A stretch of 34,296 nt of DNA from Betaproteobacteria bacterium. Lineage in GTDB: Bacteria > Pseudomonadota > Gammaproteobacteria > Burkholderiales > CAIKXV01. A model generated the notes under the pieces. That model saw only the letters and a program-made list of their open reading frames with translations, did no database searches and was not told the DNA's origin. The stretch is taken from positions 1-34,296 of the forward strand of contig CANGXU010000021.1 of NCBI GenBank assembly GCA_947457885.1, written 5' to 3'. The position numbers and the translations under genes were made by a program. Positions 8,639 through 17,099 of this stretch are shown here, piece after piece (within the stretch, counting starts at the first letter, position 1; each line of letters opens with the position of its first letter).

Positions 8639-9061
8639 CTACTTCTGCAGCGAGTCGCGAATTTGCCGCAGCAGCACCACTTCTTCCGGATCGGCTGCCG
8701 GCGCGGGCGCCGGCGCATCGGCCTTGAGCCGGTTGATCCACTTGACCAGCATGAAGATGATGAAGGCCAGGATGACGAAGTTGATCAGGATCGTGATGAA
8801 GCTGCCGTAGGCGAAAACCGGGATGCCCGCCTTCTTCAGGTCGGCCAGGTTCATCGCCACCTCGGGTGGCACTGTCTTCAGCGCGATGAAGAAGCTCGAA
8901 AAATCGAGCCCGCCGACCACGCGTCCCACGACCGGCATGATGAGGTCACCCACCACTGAATCGACGATCTTTCCGAAGGCAGCACCGATGATCACGCCGA
9001 CAGCGAGATCCATCACGTTACCCTTGATCGCGAATTCCTTGAACTCCTGCATCATCCCCAT
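8639..9061 (-). CDS. mscL: large-conductance mechanosensitive channel MscL
   Basis: Inner-membrane emergency valve that opens under hypo-osmotic tension. At 140 aa it has the usual size. The N-terminal amphipathic helix ([19 protein letters not shown]) leads into TM1 (about 16-45, [20 protein letters not shown]). TM2 spans about 84-108, followed by a charged C-terminal bundle ([15 protein letters not shown]). Two starts are possible; the ATG at 9061 has GGGAGG about 7 bases upstream and is preferred over those at 9055 and 9052. It converges with the hydantoinase gene, with 9 bases between stops, and is divergent from the racemase at 9180. Confidence 0.97.
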   Translation of the reverse strand: MGMMQEFKEFAIKGNVMDLAVGVIIGAAFGKIVDSVVGDLIMPVVGRVVGGLDFSSFFIALKTVPPEVAMNLADLKKAGIPVFAYGSFITILINFVILAFIIFMLVKWINRLKADAPAPAPAADPEEVVLLRQIRDSLQK

Positions 9062-9179
9062 CGACACCCTCCCTACGCATTTCGTGGAAACATTGGAGCC
9101 AGTACGAGCTGCACCCGCCGCCGGATGATAGCAGCGCCATCTTGATGCAGCGACCCTGAGGAACTCCCCGGAAGGCCCG

Positions 9180-9929
9180 ATGAAACTCCTGCTCGTCAAT
9201 CCGAACATCACCGACCGCATCACCGCGATCATGCTGGAAGAGGCGCTGCGCTCGGCCGCGCCAGGCACGCAGCTGCAGGCCGTCTCGGCGCCGTTCGGCG
9301 CGCAATACGTCGAAAATCGCGCCGAAGCGGCGATCGCCTCCCATGCGGTGCTCGACGCGGTCGCCACCCACGGAGGTGGCTGCGACGCCGTGATCGTTGC
9401 CGCCTTCGGCGACCCCGGCGTCGAAGCGGCGCGCGAACTGTTCGACATGCCGGTCGTGGGCATTTCGGAGGCAGCCTTCCACATGGCCTGGCTGCTCGGC
9501 CGCCGCTACTCGGTGGTGTGTCTGACCCCGCGCCTGCGCACCTGGTACCTCGAATGCGCACGCGACACCGGACTCGACGGCAGGCTTGCCAGCGTCCGCG
9601 CACTACCGCGCCTGGACGCCGATATCAGTGAAGCCCGGGATGCCGCGCGCGAAGCGCTGCTGGAACAATGCCGCCGCGCGGTCGAGGACGACCAGGCGGA
9701 GGTGCTGATCGTGGGCGGAGGCCCGCTGGCCGGCGTCGCGCACGAGATCGCTCACCTCCTTCCGGTGCCGGTGATCGACGGGGTCAGTTGTGCCGTCCGG
9801 CTCGCGGAAGCCCTGGTCGGACTGCGCCCGGCGACTCCCTCGTCGGGCAGCTTTGCCCGCCCGCCGGCCAAGCCCGCGCGCGGCCTGGGGACGGCACTGC
9901 AGGCTCGTATTACCCGCGAAGCGGACTGA
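9180..9929 (+). CDS. Asp/Glu/hydantoin racemase family protein A (no catalytic Cys)
   Basis: A 249-aa member of the HyuE/HpxA-type racemase family, which normally uses two cysteines to invert 5-substituted hydantoins or allantoin. The fold landmarks are intact: MKLLLVNPN at the start, [11 protein letters not shown] (76-86), [10 protein letters not shown] (94-103) and the PVIDG motif (197-201). However, the first catalytic Cys (family ACFGDPG) is Ala75, and the second (family GCAGM) aligns to Gly180 in VGGGPL. GGAAGG supports the ATG at 9180. Its last 20 bases overlap the convergent paralogue. It may be inactive, may use other chemistry, or may bind ligand only. The C-terminal tail (from about 217) is Pro/Ala-rich. 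Confidence 0.85.
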   Translation: MKLLLVNPNITDRITAIMLEEALRSAAPGTQLQAVSAPFGAQYVENRAEAAIASHAVLDAVATHGGGCDAVIVAAFGDPGVEAARELFDMPVVGISEAAFHMAWLLGRRYSVVCLTPRLRTWYLECARDTGLDGRLASVRALPRLDADISEARDAAREALLEQCRRAVEDDQAEVLIVGGGPLAGVAHEIAHLLPVPVIDGVSCAVRLAEALVGLRPATPSSGSFARPPAKPARGLGTALQARITREAD

Positions 9930-10674
9930 CCGCCGCCAGGCCCGGCGCCAGCACCTCGGTGCCGTAGTCCGCGATCGGCTGGGGAGGCGCCCGGAACTTG
10001 CGCACCTTCGAATGGCTGATGCCCATGCCGACGAAGGCCTCGGCCATCTTCACGCCCGCCACAACGGGGTCGATCACAGGCACGCCGGCCAGCGCAGACA
10101 GCGCCTCGTCGTAGCCGCAAAGGCCAGCGCAAGCGAGGATCACCACTTCGGCCTGGTCGCGGCTGACCAGTTCCTTCACCTGAATCGACAGGTCGCGCAG
10201 TGCGCGTTCGCGGTCGGTCGCCGCCTCCTCGACGTTGATGTTGATCGCGCGCACGGACGCGCACTTGGACTCGAAGCCGTAGAGCCGGACCAGGTCCTGC
10301 TGGTAAGGGATGAACTGCTCGAGCATCGTGAGGGTGCTGAAGCGATGTCCGAGCAGGCAGGCCATCGCCATGCTGGCCTCGGAGATCGACACGACCGGGA
10401 TATCGAGCAATTCCTTCAGCGCATAGATGCCTACATTGCCGAAACCCGCCAGCACGACGGCATCCGGCCGGTCCTCGGCCACGCGGCGGCGTACCGCCTC
10501 GATCATGTGCGGCGCGCTCATGTAATCGCCGTATGCGCAATCGATGCTGCGCGTGCCGTTCGGCGAGGACAGCCCGGTGATCACGGTTCCGGGCAGTGCC
10601 CGCCGGCGCGCCGAGGCCAGGATCACGTCGAGCACCACAGCGGATGTGTTCGGGTTTGCTACCAGCAGTTTCAT
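9910..10674 (-). CDS. Asp/Glu/hydantoin racemase family protein B (one catalytic Cys)
   Basis: A 254-aa paralogue of the opposite-strand neighbour, with MKLLVANPNT, GFGNVGIYALKE (77-88) and ISEASMAMA. The first catalytic position is Gly77 (AGFGN where the family has ACFGD), while the second Cys is kept (Cys182, ACAGL). With one of the two acid/base cysteines missing, a normal two-base racemase reaction seems unlikely; a one-base reaction, a decarboxylase or an isomerase-like role can be imagined. It is the last gene of a minus-strand set with aldehyde dehydrogenase and D-2-hydroxyacid dehydrogenase (55 bases after the latter). Its 3' end overlaps gene A by 20 bases. Confidence 0.85.
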   Translation of the reverse strand: MKLLVANPNTSAVVLDVILASARRRALPGTVITGLSSPNGTRSIDCAYGDYMSAPHMIEAVRRRVAEDRPDAVVLAGFGNVGIYALKELLDIPVVSISEASMAMACLLGHRFSTLTMLEQFIPYQQDLVRLYGFESKCASVRAININVEEAATDRERALRDLSIQVKELVSRDQAEVVILACAGLCGYDEALSALAGVPVIDPVVAGVKMAEAFVGMGISHSKVRKFRAPPQPIADYGTEVLAPGLAAVSPLRG

Positions 10675-10729
10675 AGTCGTTCCGGCGGTCGGAAAAGGGC
10701 TGTGTTCAGGATGCGGCCACGTCCCGGCG

Positions 10730-11698
10730 TCAACGGCCGAGCGCCTCAGGGTTCACCACGTTGACCGGCTCGCCGCGGGCGAACGCATCGACCTGCTCGA
10801 ATGCAGAGTCGAACATGATCTCGAAGCGGTCGCGGGTAACATAGCCGACGTGAGGCGAGCAGATCACGTTGTCCATCGACACCAGCGGGTCGAGGGCGCC
10901 CACGACGGGTTCTTCGTCGTACACATCGAGCGCCGCATGACCGGGCCGCCCGGCACGCAGGGCTGCAAGCAGCGCCCCCTTCTCCACCAGGGCTGCGCGG
11001 CTGGTATTGACGAACAGCGCGTCGGGCTTCATGGCGGCCAGGTCGGCCGCCGTGACGATGCCGTCGGTCTCGGGCAGCATCCTCAGGTGCAGGGTCACGA
11101 TGTCGGAGGTCTCGAAGAACGTGCGCTGGTCGGGCGCCGTGTCGTAGCCCGCCTCGCGCGCGCGCGCCAGGCTGCCTTCGCGCCCCCACACCTGCACCTT
11201 CATGTCGAAAGCACGGCCATAGGACGCGACCAGCGCGCCGATCCAGCCGTAGCCGAAGACGCCGAGCGTGAGCCCGCGCAGCCCTCGGCCAAAGCGCGTC
11301 TGCCAGCGCCCCTCGCGCAGCGCCACCGCTTCCTGCGGAATATGGCGCATCGAGGCCAGGATCAGCCCCCAGGTGAGTTCCGCCGTGGTGTATGACGGCC
11401 CGGTACGCGTCGAGCACACCACCACCCCGCGCCGCGTACACGCCGGCACGTCGATGTGCGGTATGACGCCGGTCTGGCTGATGATGCGCAGGTTCGGCAG
11501 GCGGTCGAGCAGGTTCGCCGTTATCCTGGTGCGCTCGCGCGACAGCACCAGCGCATCGAACCCCGCGAGGCGCTGCCCGAGTTCATCGACATCGGTCAGC
11601 GGGTCCCGGAACACCGTCACCTGATGCCCGTCGAGCTTGCGATAGACGTCGAGCGACGGCACTACGCCGAGGAAATCGTCGAGGATGGCGATGTTCAC
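10730..11698 (-). CDS. D-2-hydroxyacid dehydrogenase family protein (SerA/GyaR-like)
   Basis: A 322-aa cytoplasmic NAD(P)-dependent oxidoreductase interconverting 2-oxo and D-2-hydroxy acids. The Rossmann fingerprint GVFGYGWIG is at residues 146-154 inside the nucleotide domain (about 100-285). The catalytic triad is present: Arg234 (NTSRAALV), Glu263 (DVYDEEP) and His283 (SPHVGY). An N-terminal catalytic half with SQTGVIPHID surrounds it. It starts 9 bases after the aldehyde dehydrogenase stop, so they form an operon. The substrate is unknown; phosphoglycerate dehydrogenase in serine synthesis is unlikely because there is no C-terminal ACT domain. Confidence 0.9.
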   Translation of the reverse strand: MNIAILDDFLGVVPSLDVYRKLDGHQVTVFRDPLTDVDELGQRLAGFDALVLSRERTRITANLLDRLPNLRIISQTGVIPHIDVPACTRRGVVVCSTRTGPSYTTAELTWGLILASMRHIPQEAVALREGRWQTRFGRGLRGLTLGVFGYGWIGALVASYGRAFDMKVQVWGREGSLARAREAGYDTAPDQRTFFETSDIVTLHLRMLPETDGIVTAADLAAMKPDALFVNTSRAALVEKGALLAALRAGRPGHAALDVYDEEPVVGALDPLVSMDNVICSPHVGYVTRDRFEIMFDSAFEQVDAFARGEPVNVVNPEALGR

Positions 11699-11707
11699 GG
11701 CAGGGCT

Positions 11708-13159
11708 TCAGTTCAGCTGCGTGACAAACTTGGTGACGAGGTAGCCGTCGAACGTCTCGGCGCCGCCCTCGCTGCCGTAACCGCTGTCCTTCACGCCACC
11801 GAACGGCGTCTCGGACAGCGCAATGCCGAAGTGATTGATGTTCACCATGCCTGCCTCGATCGCATTGGAGATCGCGGTCGCGTTGCGCGACGAGCGGGTG
11901 AATGCATACGAAGCCAGGCCGTAGGGCAGGCTGTTCGCCCGGCGCACGACCTCGTCGAAATCGCTGAAGCGCACGATCGGTGCGATCGGACCGAACGGCT
12001 CCTGCGTCATCAGCTTCGAGTCGTCCGGCACGTCGGTGATCACCGTCGGCGAGAAGAAGTTGCCGGCACCATCGATCTTAGAGCCGCCGACCAGCACCTT
12101 GCCACCGCGCCGGTCTGCATCGTCGACGAAGCTTTCCATCGTGGGTACCCGGCGCTGGTGGGCGAGCGGCCCCATCCGGGTGTCCTTGTCGAGCCCGCTG
12201 CCGACCTTGATCGAAGATGCCACTGCCGCGAACTTCTCGACGAAGCGGTCGTAGGCCTGCGCATGCACGAACATCCGCGATGGAGACACGCACACCTGGC
12301 CGGCGTTGCGGTACTTCATGTTGGCAAGAAGTTCCGCGGCGCGGTCGACATCCGCATCCTCGAACACGATGGCCGGGGAATGTCCGCCCAGCTCCATCGT
12401 GCAGCGCTTCATCAGCGAACCGGCCAGTGCGGCGAGCTGCTTGCCGACGGGCACCGACCCGGTGAACGAGATCTTGCGTACGATCGGCGAACGGATCAGG
12501 TAGTCGGACACCTCGGCCGGGACACCCCACACGATGTTGAGGCAGCCTGCCGGCAACCCGGCATCGGCGAACACCTGGGCGATGATCACCACCGCACTGG
12601 GTGCATCCTCGGGCCCCTTGAGCACCAGCGTGCAGCCGGCGCCGATCGCCGCGACCACCTTGCGGATCGCCTGGTTGAACGGGAAGTTCCACGGCGTGAA
12701 GGCAGCGCAGACGCCGATCGGCTCGCGCAGCACCAGTTGCCGCACGCCATCGACGCGCGGCGGGATCACCCGGCCATAGATGCGCCGGCATTCCTCGGCG
12801 TGCCATTCGCAGTGTTCAGCGCCACCCATCACCTCCGCCATCGCCTCGGCATACGGCTTGCCCATGTCGAGCGTGATGCCGTGCGCCATCTCGGGCGCGC
12901 GCTCGCGGAACAGCTCGGCTGCGCGCCGGAGGATCTTCGAGCGTTCGACCGGCGAGCTCTTCTTCCATGACTGGAACGCACGGTCGGCCGCCCCGAGCGC
13001 AGCGTCGAGGTCCTCGCGCGACGCATGCGGCAGCCGGCCGATCACCGCGCCGGTCGCCGGGTTGGTCACATCCTGCTCGACCCGGCCCTCGCCGCCGATG
13101 AACCTGCCATCGATGTACAGACGGAGCGGAGGGTAGGCAGGCGGGGACACGGTATCCAT
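11708..13159 (-). CDS. NAD(P)-dependent aldehyde dehydrogenase (SSADH-like)
   Basis: A 483-aa soluble dehydrogenase oxidising an aldehyde to its acid. Catalytic residues are all present: Asn158 (PWNFP), Glu256 (MELGGHSP) and the nucleophile Cys290 ([11 protein letters not shown]). [10 protein letters not shown] (231-240) marks the cofactor site. The overall pattern resembles succinate-semialdehyde or glycolaldehyde-type dehydrogenases. The ATG at 13159 is set by AAGGAG 7 bases upstream; an upstream extension of 25 residues is not plausible. It heads the minus-strand set with the D-2-hydroxyacid dehydrogenase and racemase B. Aldehyde to acid plus keto-acid/hydroxy-acid steps suggest a short catabolic route, as inference. 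Confidence 0.93.
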   Translation of the reverse strand: MDTVSPPAYPPLRLYIDGRFIGGEGRVEQDVTNPATGAVIGRLPHASREDLDAALGAADRAFQSWKKSSPVERSKILRRAAELFRERAPEMAHGITLDMGKPYAEAMAEVMGGAEHCEWHAEECRRIYGRVIPPRVDGVRQLVLREPIGVCAAFTPWNFPFNQAIRKVVAAIGAGCTLVLKGPEDAPSAVVIIAQVFADAGLPAGCLNIVWGVPAEVSDYLIRSPIVRKISFTGSVPVGKQLAALAGSLMKRCTMELGGHSPAIVFEDADVDRAAELLANMKYRNAGQVCVSPSRMFVHAQAYDRFVEKFAAVASSIKVGSGLDKDTRMGPLAHQRRVPTMESFVDDADRRGGKVLVGGSKIDGAGNFFSPTVITDVPDDSKLMTQEPFGPIAPIVRFSDFDEVVRRANSLPYGLASYAFTRSSRNATAISNAIEAGMVNINHFGIALSETPFGGVKDSGYGSEGGAETFDGYLVTKFVTQLN

Positions 13160-13212
13160 CGAAGCTCCTTGGTGGGAAAGGCTGTAACGGGAAGGCCAAG
13201 GGTAGCCTCGGC

Positions 13213-13247
13213 GGGTGCCCGGTTCAACCGGCACGCATCAGGCACCC
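13213..13247. repeat. nested dyad at the end of the peroxidase gene
   Basis: GGGTGCC (13213-13219) pairs with GGCACCC (13241-13247), and a second dyad CCGG-TTCAA-CCGG (13219-13231) lies inside. It overlaps the gpx stop codon. There is no T-tract, so a Rho-independent terminator is doubtful; it could limit read-through into the aldehyde dehydrogenase gene. Confidence 0.35.
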
Positions 13248-13909
13248 GGCCGGTATGGCTCCGCGAGCAGCCGTTCGAGTTCGCGCACCAGCCTGGGGTC
13301 ATCCGGACGGATCGTCGTCGCGAAGCTCTGCACCCGGTTGCCGGAGCGATCGACCACGTACTTGTGGAAGTTCCAGCCCGGTGCGGCACCGCTGCGCCGG
13401 GCGAGTTGGGCGTAGAGAGGATTCGCACGCTGTCCGACGACCTCGGTGCGTTCGAACATCGGGAACGAAACCCCGTAGTTGAGCTTGCAGAATTCGGCGA
13501 TGGCCTTGTTGCTGCCGCGCTCCTGCTGGCCGAAATCGTTCGACGGGAACCCGACGATCACCAGCCCCCGCGGTGCCAGCCGTCGGTACAGCGCCTCGAG
13601 CTGTTCGTACTGCGGGGTGAAGCCGCATTCGCTGGCGGTATTGACCACCATCAGCACCTTGCCACGGTACTGGCAGAGCGACACCGGCTTGCCGCTGACC
13701 AGTTCGGGAAACGTGAAATCGAGCAGCGCCGGACAGGCCACCGCCGCGGCAACCGGGGCGGCAGGCGCCGCAGGCACCGCAGCCGCGGCGGCGGCCCACG
13801 CGGGACACACGAGCCCTGCGAACAGGCAGGCGGCCAGCCCAATGCCGCGCACGGCCAGCCCTTCGCCCCGGCCTGGCGCCACTCCCGCATTGCCTGTCGA
13901 TTGCGCCAT
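13238..13909 (-). CDS. exported glutathione peroxidase-family thiol peroxidase
   Basis: A 223-aa peroxidase of the GPx/BtuE family, reducing H2O2 or organic hydroperoxides with a Cys nucleophile. The thioredoxin fold carries peroxidatic Cys95 (NTASECGFTPQY), Gln129 (FGQQE) and Trp179-Asn180 (PGWNFHKY). Unusually it has a leader: residues about 21-42 (RGIGLAACLFAGLVCPAWAA) form a hydrophobic signal, followed by an Ala/Pro linker, so it is probably periplasmic. The ATG at 13909 has GGAG about 11 bases upstream. A GTG codon for residue 20 would give a more standard signal peptide. It is divergent from the lipoprotein gene across 192 bases. Confidence 0.9.
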   Translation of the reverse strand: MAQSTGNAGVAPGRGEGLAVRGIGLAACLFAGLVCPAWAAAAAAVPAAPAAPVAAAVACPALLDFTFPELVSGKPVSLCQYRGKVLMVVNTASECGFTPQYEQLEALYRRLAPRGLVIVGFPSNDFGQQERGSNKAIAEFCKLNYGVSFPMFERTEVVGQRANPLYAQLARRSGAAPGWNFHKYVVDRSGNRVQSFATTIRPDDPRLVRELERLLAEPYRPGA

Positions 13910-14101
13910 CGTGTCTTGCTCCAAGCATGGATCGTGCGGGAGTCTACCGTCGGGCGCGGGGCGCGCTCGTCGCCGAGCGCCTGACCATTTGCGCCACCGG
14001 CTGCCGGATGTTGCAGAATCCGCTACTTCAGGCGCATCGTCGACACCGTCAGCGCGGCGCATCGCCGGTGCCACCGGTACAGACCGATCGAGGAGAGGGC
14101 G

Positions 14102-15043
14102 ATGACTGGAATCCACCTGCGCAGCACACCCGATCGCCTCGCGCTTGCACTGGCCGCCGTCGCCATGCTGGCGGCGATGACCGGCTGTACCAGCCTCCCC
14201 GACGCGCGCAGGATCGCCGATGCCAGCGCGCAGCTCGGCTCCGCCGTGGCCGCCAGCGGCGCAATGGCCGCCGACGAGCTGGACGCCGCGGGGCTGCCCG
14301 AGCGCGCCCGGGAACTGCGCAAGGCCTGGCAGGTGCCGGAACGATCGACCGCCGCGCTCGCAGCCTATGCCGAAGCCCTGGCCGCGATCACGCAGTCCGG
14401 GCGCGAGGGCGCCGAAAGCGTGCGAAGGGTCGCCGACGCGGGCACTGCGCTCGCATCCGGGGTCGGGATCGCCCTGCCCGTCTCCGCCGCTGCCGCAACC
14501 GGTCTGGACATCGCCGCCACGGTCTACCGCCAGCTGGCCAGCGTGCGCGCAGCCAGTGCCCTCGTCGATGCGCTCGAGCGCATGCAGCCGGTGGTCGAGC
14601 GGACGGTTGAAGTCGTCACCCTGCAGCTCGATGATGCTGCGGTGCTGCTGGTGAGCGCCAACCGGATCGCCGAGGTGAAGCTGCGCGCGGAGTACGCGGA
14701 TGAAACCGGGTACCTGCTTGCGCTGCGCCGGGAGCGTGTCGCGCTCTATGCGCAGTCTCCGCTGACGCAGGCGAATGCCGATCGACTGCTGCAGATCGAC
14801 CGGATCGAGCGCACCGTTGTTTCCAGGCTCACCCCGATGAACGCCACGCTCCGAGCTTCGGAGGGCAGACTGCGCGAGATGCTTGCCGTGACAGGCCGTA
14901 CCCGCCAGGCCCTGGCGGACTGGGCGCTCGCGCACCGGCAACTGCTGCACGGCATGCGCGCGGGCACCGCAGTCGATCCGCAGGCGCTGGTGCAGTCGGT
15001 GTCCGAGCTGCGGGACCTCGTGCACCGGGTGCGCGCCCGCTGA
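14102..15043 (+). CDS. unrecognised helical lipoprotein
   Basis: I do not recognise the family. The 313-aa protein starts with a lipoprotein signal: hydrophobic residues about 13-27, then MTGC with Cys29 as lipidation site. Thr at +2 suggests the outer membrane. The rest is almost all helical and Ala-rich, with heptad-like stretches (about 55-115 and 160-300). An Ala/Gly-rich hydrophobic patch at about 115-141 (SGVGIALPVSAAAATG) could insert in or lie on a membrane. GAGGAGAGG precedes the ATG. A second unrecognised helical protein follows 45 bases downstream, so they probably form an operon. It could be a spacer, adaptor or efflux-related periplasmic coiled-coil protein. Confidence 0.8.
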   Translation: MTGIHLRSTPDRLALALAAVAMLAAMTGCTSLPDARRIADASAQLGSAVAASGAMAADELDAAGLPERARELRKAWQVPERSTAALAAYAEALAAITQSGREGAESVRRVADAGTALASGVGIALPVSAAAATGLDIAATVYRQLASVRAASALVDALERMQPVVERTVEVVTLQLDDAAVLLVSANRIAEVKLRAEYADETGYLLALRRERVALYAQSPLTQANADRLLQIDRIERTVVSRLTPMNATLRASEGRLREMLAVTGRTRQALADWALAHRQLLHGMRAGTAVDPQALVQSVSELRDLVHRVRAR

Positions 15044-15088
15044 TCGCGTCCGTCATTCCTGTTCGATACGCGACCGCGCGAGGTCGAC

Positions 15089-15640
15089 ATGAGCGTTTCC
15101 ACCACTGCAGACGAGGGTTCTCCGATGACCGATGATGACTGGGACGCGATTGCCGGAGTGGACGGCTGGACTCGCAAGCTGCGTGAACTGCTGCAGGACG
15201 CCGCCGCCATGGCGACAACCGACACCACGCCAGCCATGCGGCTCGGCATGAGCGAGCGCCTCACCCGCTTCGTCGAACACTCGTTCCCGAACACCGGCGC
15301 GATCCGCACGCTCGACGATATCGCGACCCGGGCGGCGATCAGTCTGCTCGAACAGAACGTCGACGACCGGCTGAAGAGCATCGTCACGCGCAACCTCGAG
15401 CTGACCACGCTGGCCAAGCAGCTCGAGGCAGGGGCCGAGGATGCCCAGGAATCGGCCGCACAGATACGTTTCGCGCGTGCCGGCAAGGCCATCGCCGCCT
15501 TGAACGATGGCGTGGCGACGATGCGCGAGCTGCGTGAGGCCCTGACGGGTGCGGACGATCATGCCCTGATTGCCCGGATCGACCGGGCACTGAACGCCAT
15601 CCAGCAGGTCAGGACCCTGCTCGAGCGGACAGGCACCTGA
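15089..15640 (+). CDS. unrecognised small helical cytoplasmic protein
   Basis: A 183-aa protein with no signal peptide, TM segment or recognised domain. It is rich in Leu, Ala, Arg and Glu, and predicted almost entirely helical, with a run from about residue 85 to 180 (VDDRLKSIVTRNLEL, RFARAGKAIAALND, RIDRALNAIQQVRTLLER) that could make a coiled coil. Two starts are possible: ATG at 15089 (weak GAGG) or ATG at 15125 (GAGGG 8 bases upstream), which would remove 12 residues. It follows the lipoprotein gene by 45 bases and is likely in the same transcript. The function is unknown. Confidence 0.72.
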   Translation: MSVSTTADEGSPMTDDDWDAIAGVDGWTRKLRELLQDAAAMATTDTTPAMRLGMSERLTRFVEHSFPNTGAIRTLDDIATRAAISLLEQNVDDRLKSIVTRNLELTTLAKQLEAGAEDAQESAAQIRFARAGKAIAALNDGVATMRELREALTGADDHALIARIDRALNAIQQVRTLLERTGT

Positions 15641-15653
15641 AGCGGGCACCTGA

Positions 15654-15692
15654 GGGCTCGCCCATGAGCGAATCGCGCTGAGCCCCTGTTTT
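15654..15692 (+). terminator. possible terminator after the lipoprotein operon
   Basis: GGGCTC (15654-15659) and GAGCCC (15680-15685) can pair around a 20-base loop, followed by CTGTTTT. The stem is short and the loop long, so it is only a candidate. Confidence 0.3.
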
Positions 15693-15723
15693 GCGATGAG
15701 GCGACCGGCTTGCGCGGTATTCG

Positions 15724-16164
15724 TCAGTGATAGCGGGACCGCTCGACCGTCGACGCCACCGGCGTCTCGTCCATGCCGAGTGCGCGCCAGCGCTTGATCC
15801 CGCCCGAGAGTTCGATCGCCTTCAGGCCACGCAGCGTCAGCAGGCGCGCGGCCCGCGCCGACAACGTGCTCCACTCGTCCCAGCAATAGACCACGATCGT
15901 CGCGTCTTGCGGCAACTGGCGCCAACGCACCTCGAGCTCTTCGACAGACAGCACCTGCGCGCCCGGTAGCGTGCTGCGGAGCAGTTCCTTCGGACTGTTC
16001 CGCACGTCCACCACCACCACCTTGTCGCCCAGCCGTTTGCGCAGCGCGACCAGATCGGCCGGCTCCACCGAACCGATTTCCTCGACGGACCCGCGGTTCG
16101 CGCGCACGCGACGCGGTTCTACGCCGCCCATCATCACTTCCAGACCTTTCCAGGTGTCCAGCAT
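15724..16164 (-). CDS. rhodanese-like sulfurtransferase domain protein
   Basis: A 146-aa single rhodanese domain. The active-site loop has Cys94 in VVYCWDEWSTLSARAA, where the persulfide would form; the family consensus is CxxGxxS-like, and here Trp-Asp-Glu-Trp follows Cys, so the pocket is bulky and acidic. VVVDVRNSPKELL (50-62) and the LSGGIKRWRALG ending are standard. The ATG at 16164 was chosen with CGAGG 7 bases upstream; a further 66 in-frame residues upstream look non-coding. The enzyme donates sulfane sulfur to an unknown acceptor. It is divergent from the tetR-like gene across 314 bases. Confidence 0.87.
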   Translation of the reverse strand: MLDTWKGLEVMMGGVEPRRVRANRGSVEEIGSVEPADLVALRKRLGDKVVVVDVRNSPKELLRSTLPGAQVLSVEELEVRWRQLPQDATIVVYCWDEWSTLSARAARLLTLRGLKAIELSGGIKRWRALGMDETPVASTVERSRYH

Positions 16165-16478
16165 CTTGAGCCTCGGAGTTGGAACGACAAGGGAAAAATC
16201 GCTGCGCTGCGCCGCAGCGGTGCATGAACCGATCAGGGTTGAATCGGGAATCTGTGCCACCCGTTCTGACGCATGGTTCCAGCCCGCGCGAACGCCAGAC
16301 AGAAAGTGTTCGAAAGGCAGGATTCCATGATGACGACGCTTTCTTTCTCTACGGTTAAGCACACTGCGCCGGTGCGTTGATGGTAGTTTGTCCTAGTCAA
16401 AGACGCAACAGTCGCAACGTGACTTCTTAGTCATTTTTTGTACAATAAAGTTCCCGGCTTGATTCGAATGCGTAGCCC
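16165..16478. other. intergenic region between rhodanese and tetR-like genes
   Basis: These 314 bases hold no convincing gene. The composition becomes distinctly AT-richer from about 16320 to 16460. The part near the tetR start holds a promoter-like pair and a dyad (see separate entry). I see no clear promoter for the rhodanese gene. Confidence 0.6.
16419..16446 (+). promoter_or_regulatory. promoter and likely operator of the tetR-like gene
   Basis: GTGACT (16419-16424), a 16-base spacer and TACAAT (16441-16446) form a plausible sigma-70 promoter 33 bases before the ATG. The dyad TGACT-TCTT-AGTCA (16420-16433) overlaps the -35 and spacer, with further AGTC/GACT half-sites at 16395-16424. This fits autorepression by the TetR protein. 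Confidence 0.45.
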
Positions 16479-17099
16479 ATGTTCCAGACGAAAGCGCCAC
16501 AGATGAAACTTTCTTTTCAGAAACAGCAGTTTGCAGCGCGGGAAGACGCGATTCTCGACGCCGTCAACGTGTTGCTGGCGAAGAAAGGCTTCGATCTCAT
16601 GACGATGGACGACGTCGCGGCCGAAGTCGGCATCGCCAAAGGCAGCCTCTACAAGCACTTCGCGTCGAAGGAGAGCCTTGCCGCCGCCGCGCTCTGTCGC
16701 ATGACCCGGGACACGATCGACGTCCTGGCCGCAATGCCGCCGGACCTGGCTCCCATCGCCAAGCTGAAGGCTACCCTGCGCTGGGCGCTCGAACGGCGCA
16801 TCAAGGGCGCCGTTCCGCACCTGCCATCGACCAGCGTCGCGCTGCAGCGCAGCCTGATGCTGAACCTCAGCTATGTGCGACTCATCATGAAGCTCAACGC
16901 CGAACTCAAACTGCTGGTGATCGCCGCGCAGAACGAAGGCGCGCTCGACCGCACACTGCCGCACGAGGTGATCGTTTACACCATATACGCCCGCTCCTGC
17001 GACCCGACGCTCGAGTACCTGCGCACGACCGGCCACTACGATGACGCCCAGACTGTGGATTTCCTGGTGCGAACCTGCTTCGAGGGACTGAACGGCTAG
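16479..17099 (+). CDS. TetR/AcrR-family transcriptional regulator
   Basis: A 206-aa repressor-type regulator. The N-terminal helix-turn-helix is clear: AREDAILDAVNVLLAKKGFDLMTMDDVAAEVGIAKGSLYKHFASKE spans residues 20-65, given here only as landmarks A20-A29, G37, TMDDVA (42-47) and the recognition helix KGSLYKHF (54-61). The C-terminal ligand domain (about 75-206) has no assignable ligand. The ATG at 16479 was taken; an internal ATG at 16503 (residue 9) is equally possible because neither has a good ribosome site. The upstream dyad suggests autoregulation. Its targets could be the divergent rhodanese or genes elsewhere. The stop codon overlaps the end of a decayed fragment on the other strand. 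Confidence 0.9.
   Translation: MFQTKAPQMKLSFQKQQFAAREDAILDAVNVLLAKKGFDLMTMDDVAAEVGIAKGSLYKHFASKESLAAAALCRMTRDTIDVLAAMPPDLAPIAKLKATLRWALERRIKGAVPHLPSTSVALQRSLMLNLSYVRLIMKLNAELKLLVIAAQNEGALDRTLPHEVIVYTIYARSCDPTLEYLRTTGHYDDAQTVDFLVRTCFEGLNG

Noticed and set aside
13910..15025. Long minus-strand extension of the glutathione peroxidase frame
   Set aside because: It is antisense to the lipoprotein gene with no ribosome site or domain; the peroxidase with its signal peptide begins at 13909.
16165..16362. 66-residue N-terminal extension of the rhodanese
   Set aside because: It runs through a promoter-like intergenic region, and the internal ATG 16164 has a proper ribosome site.
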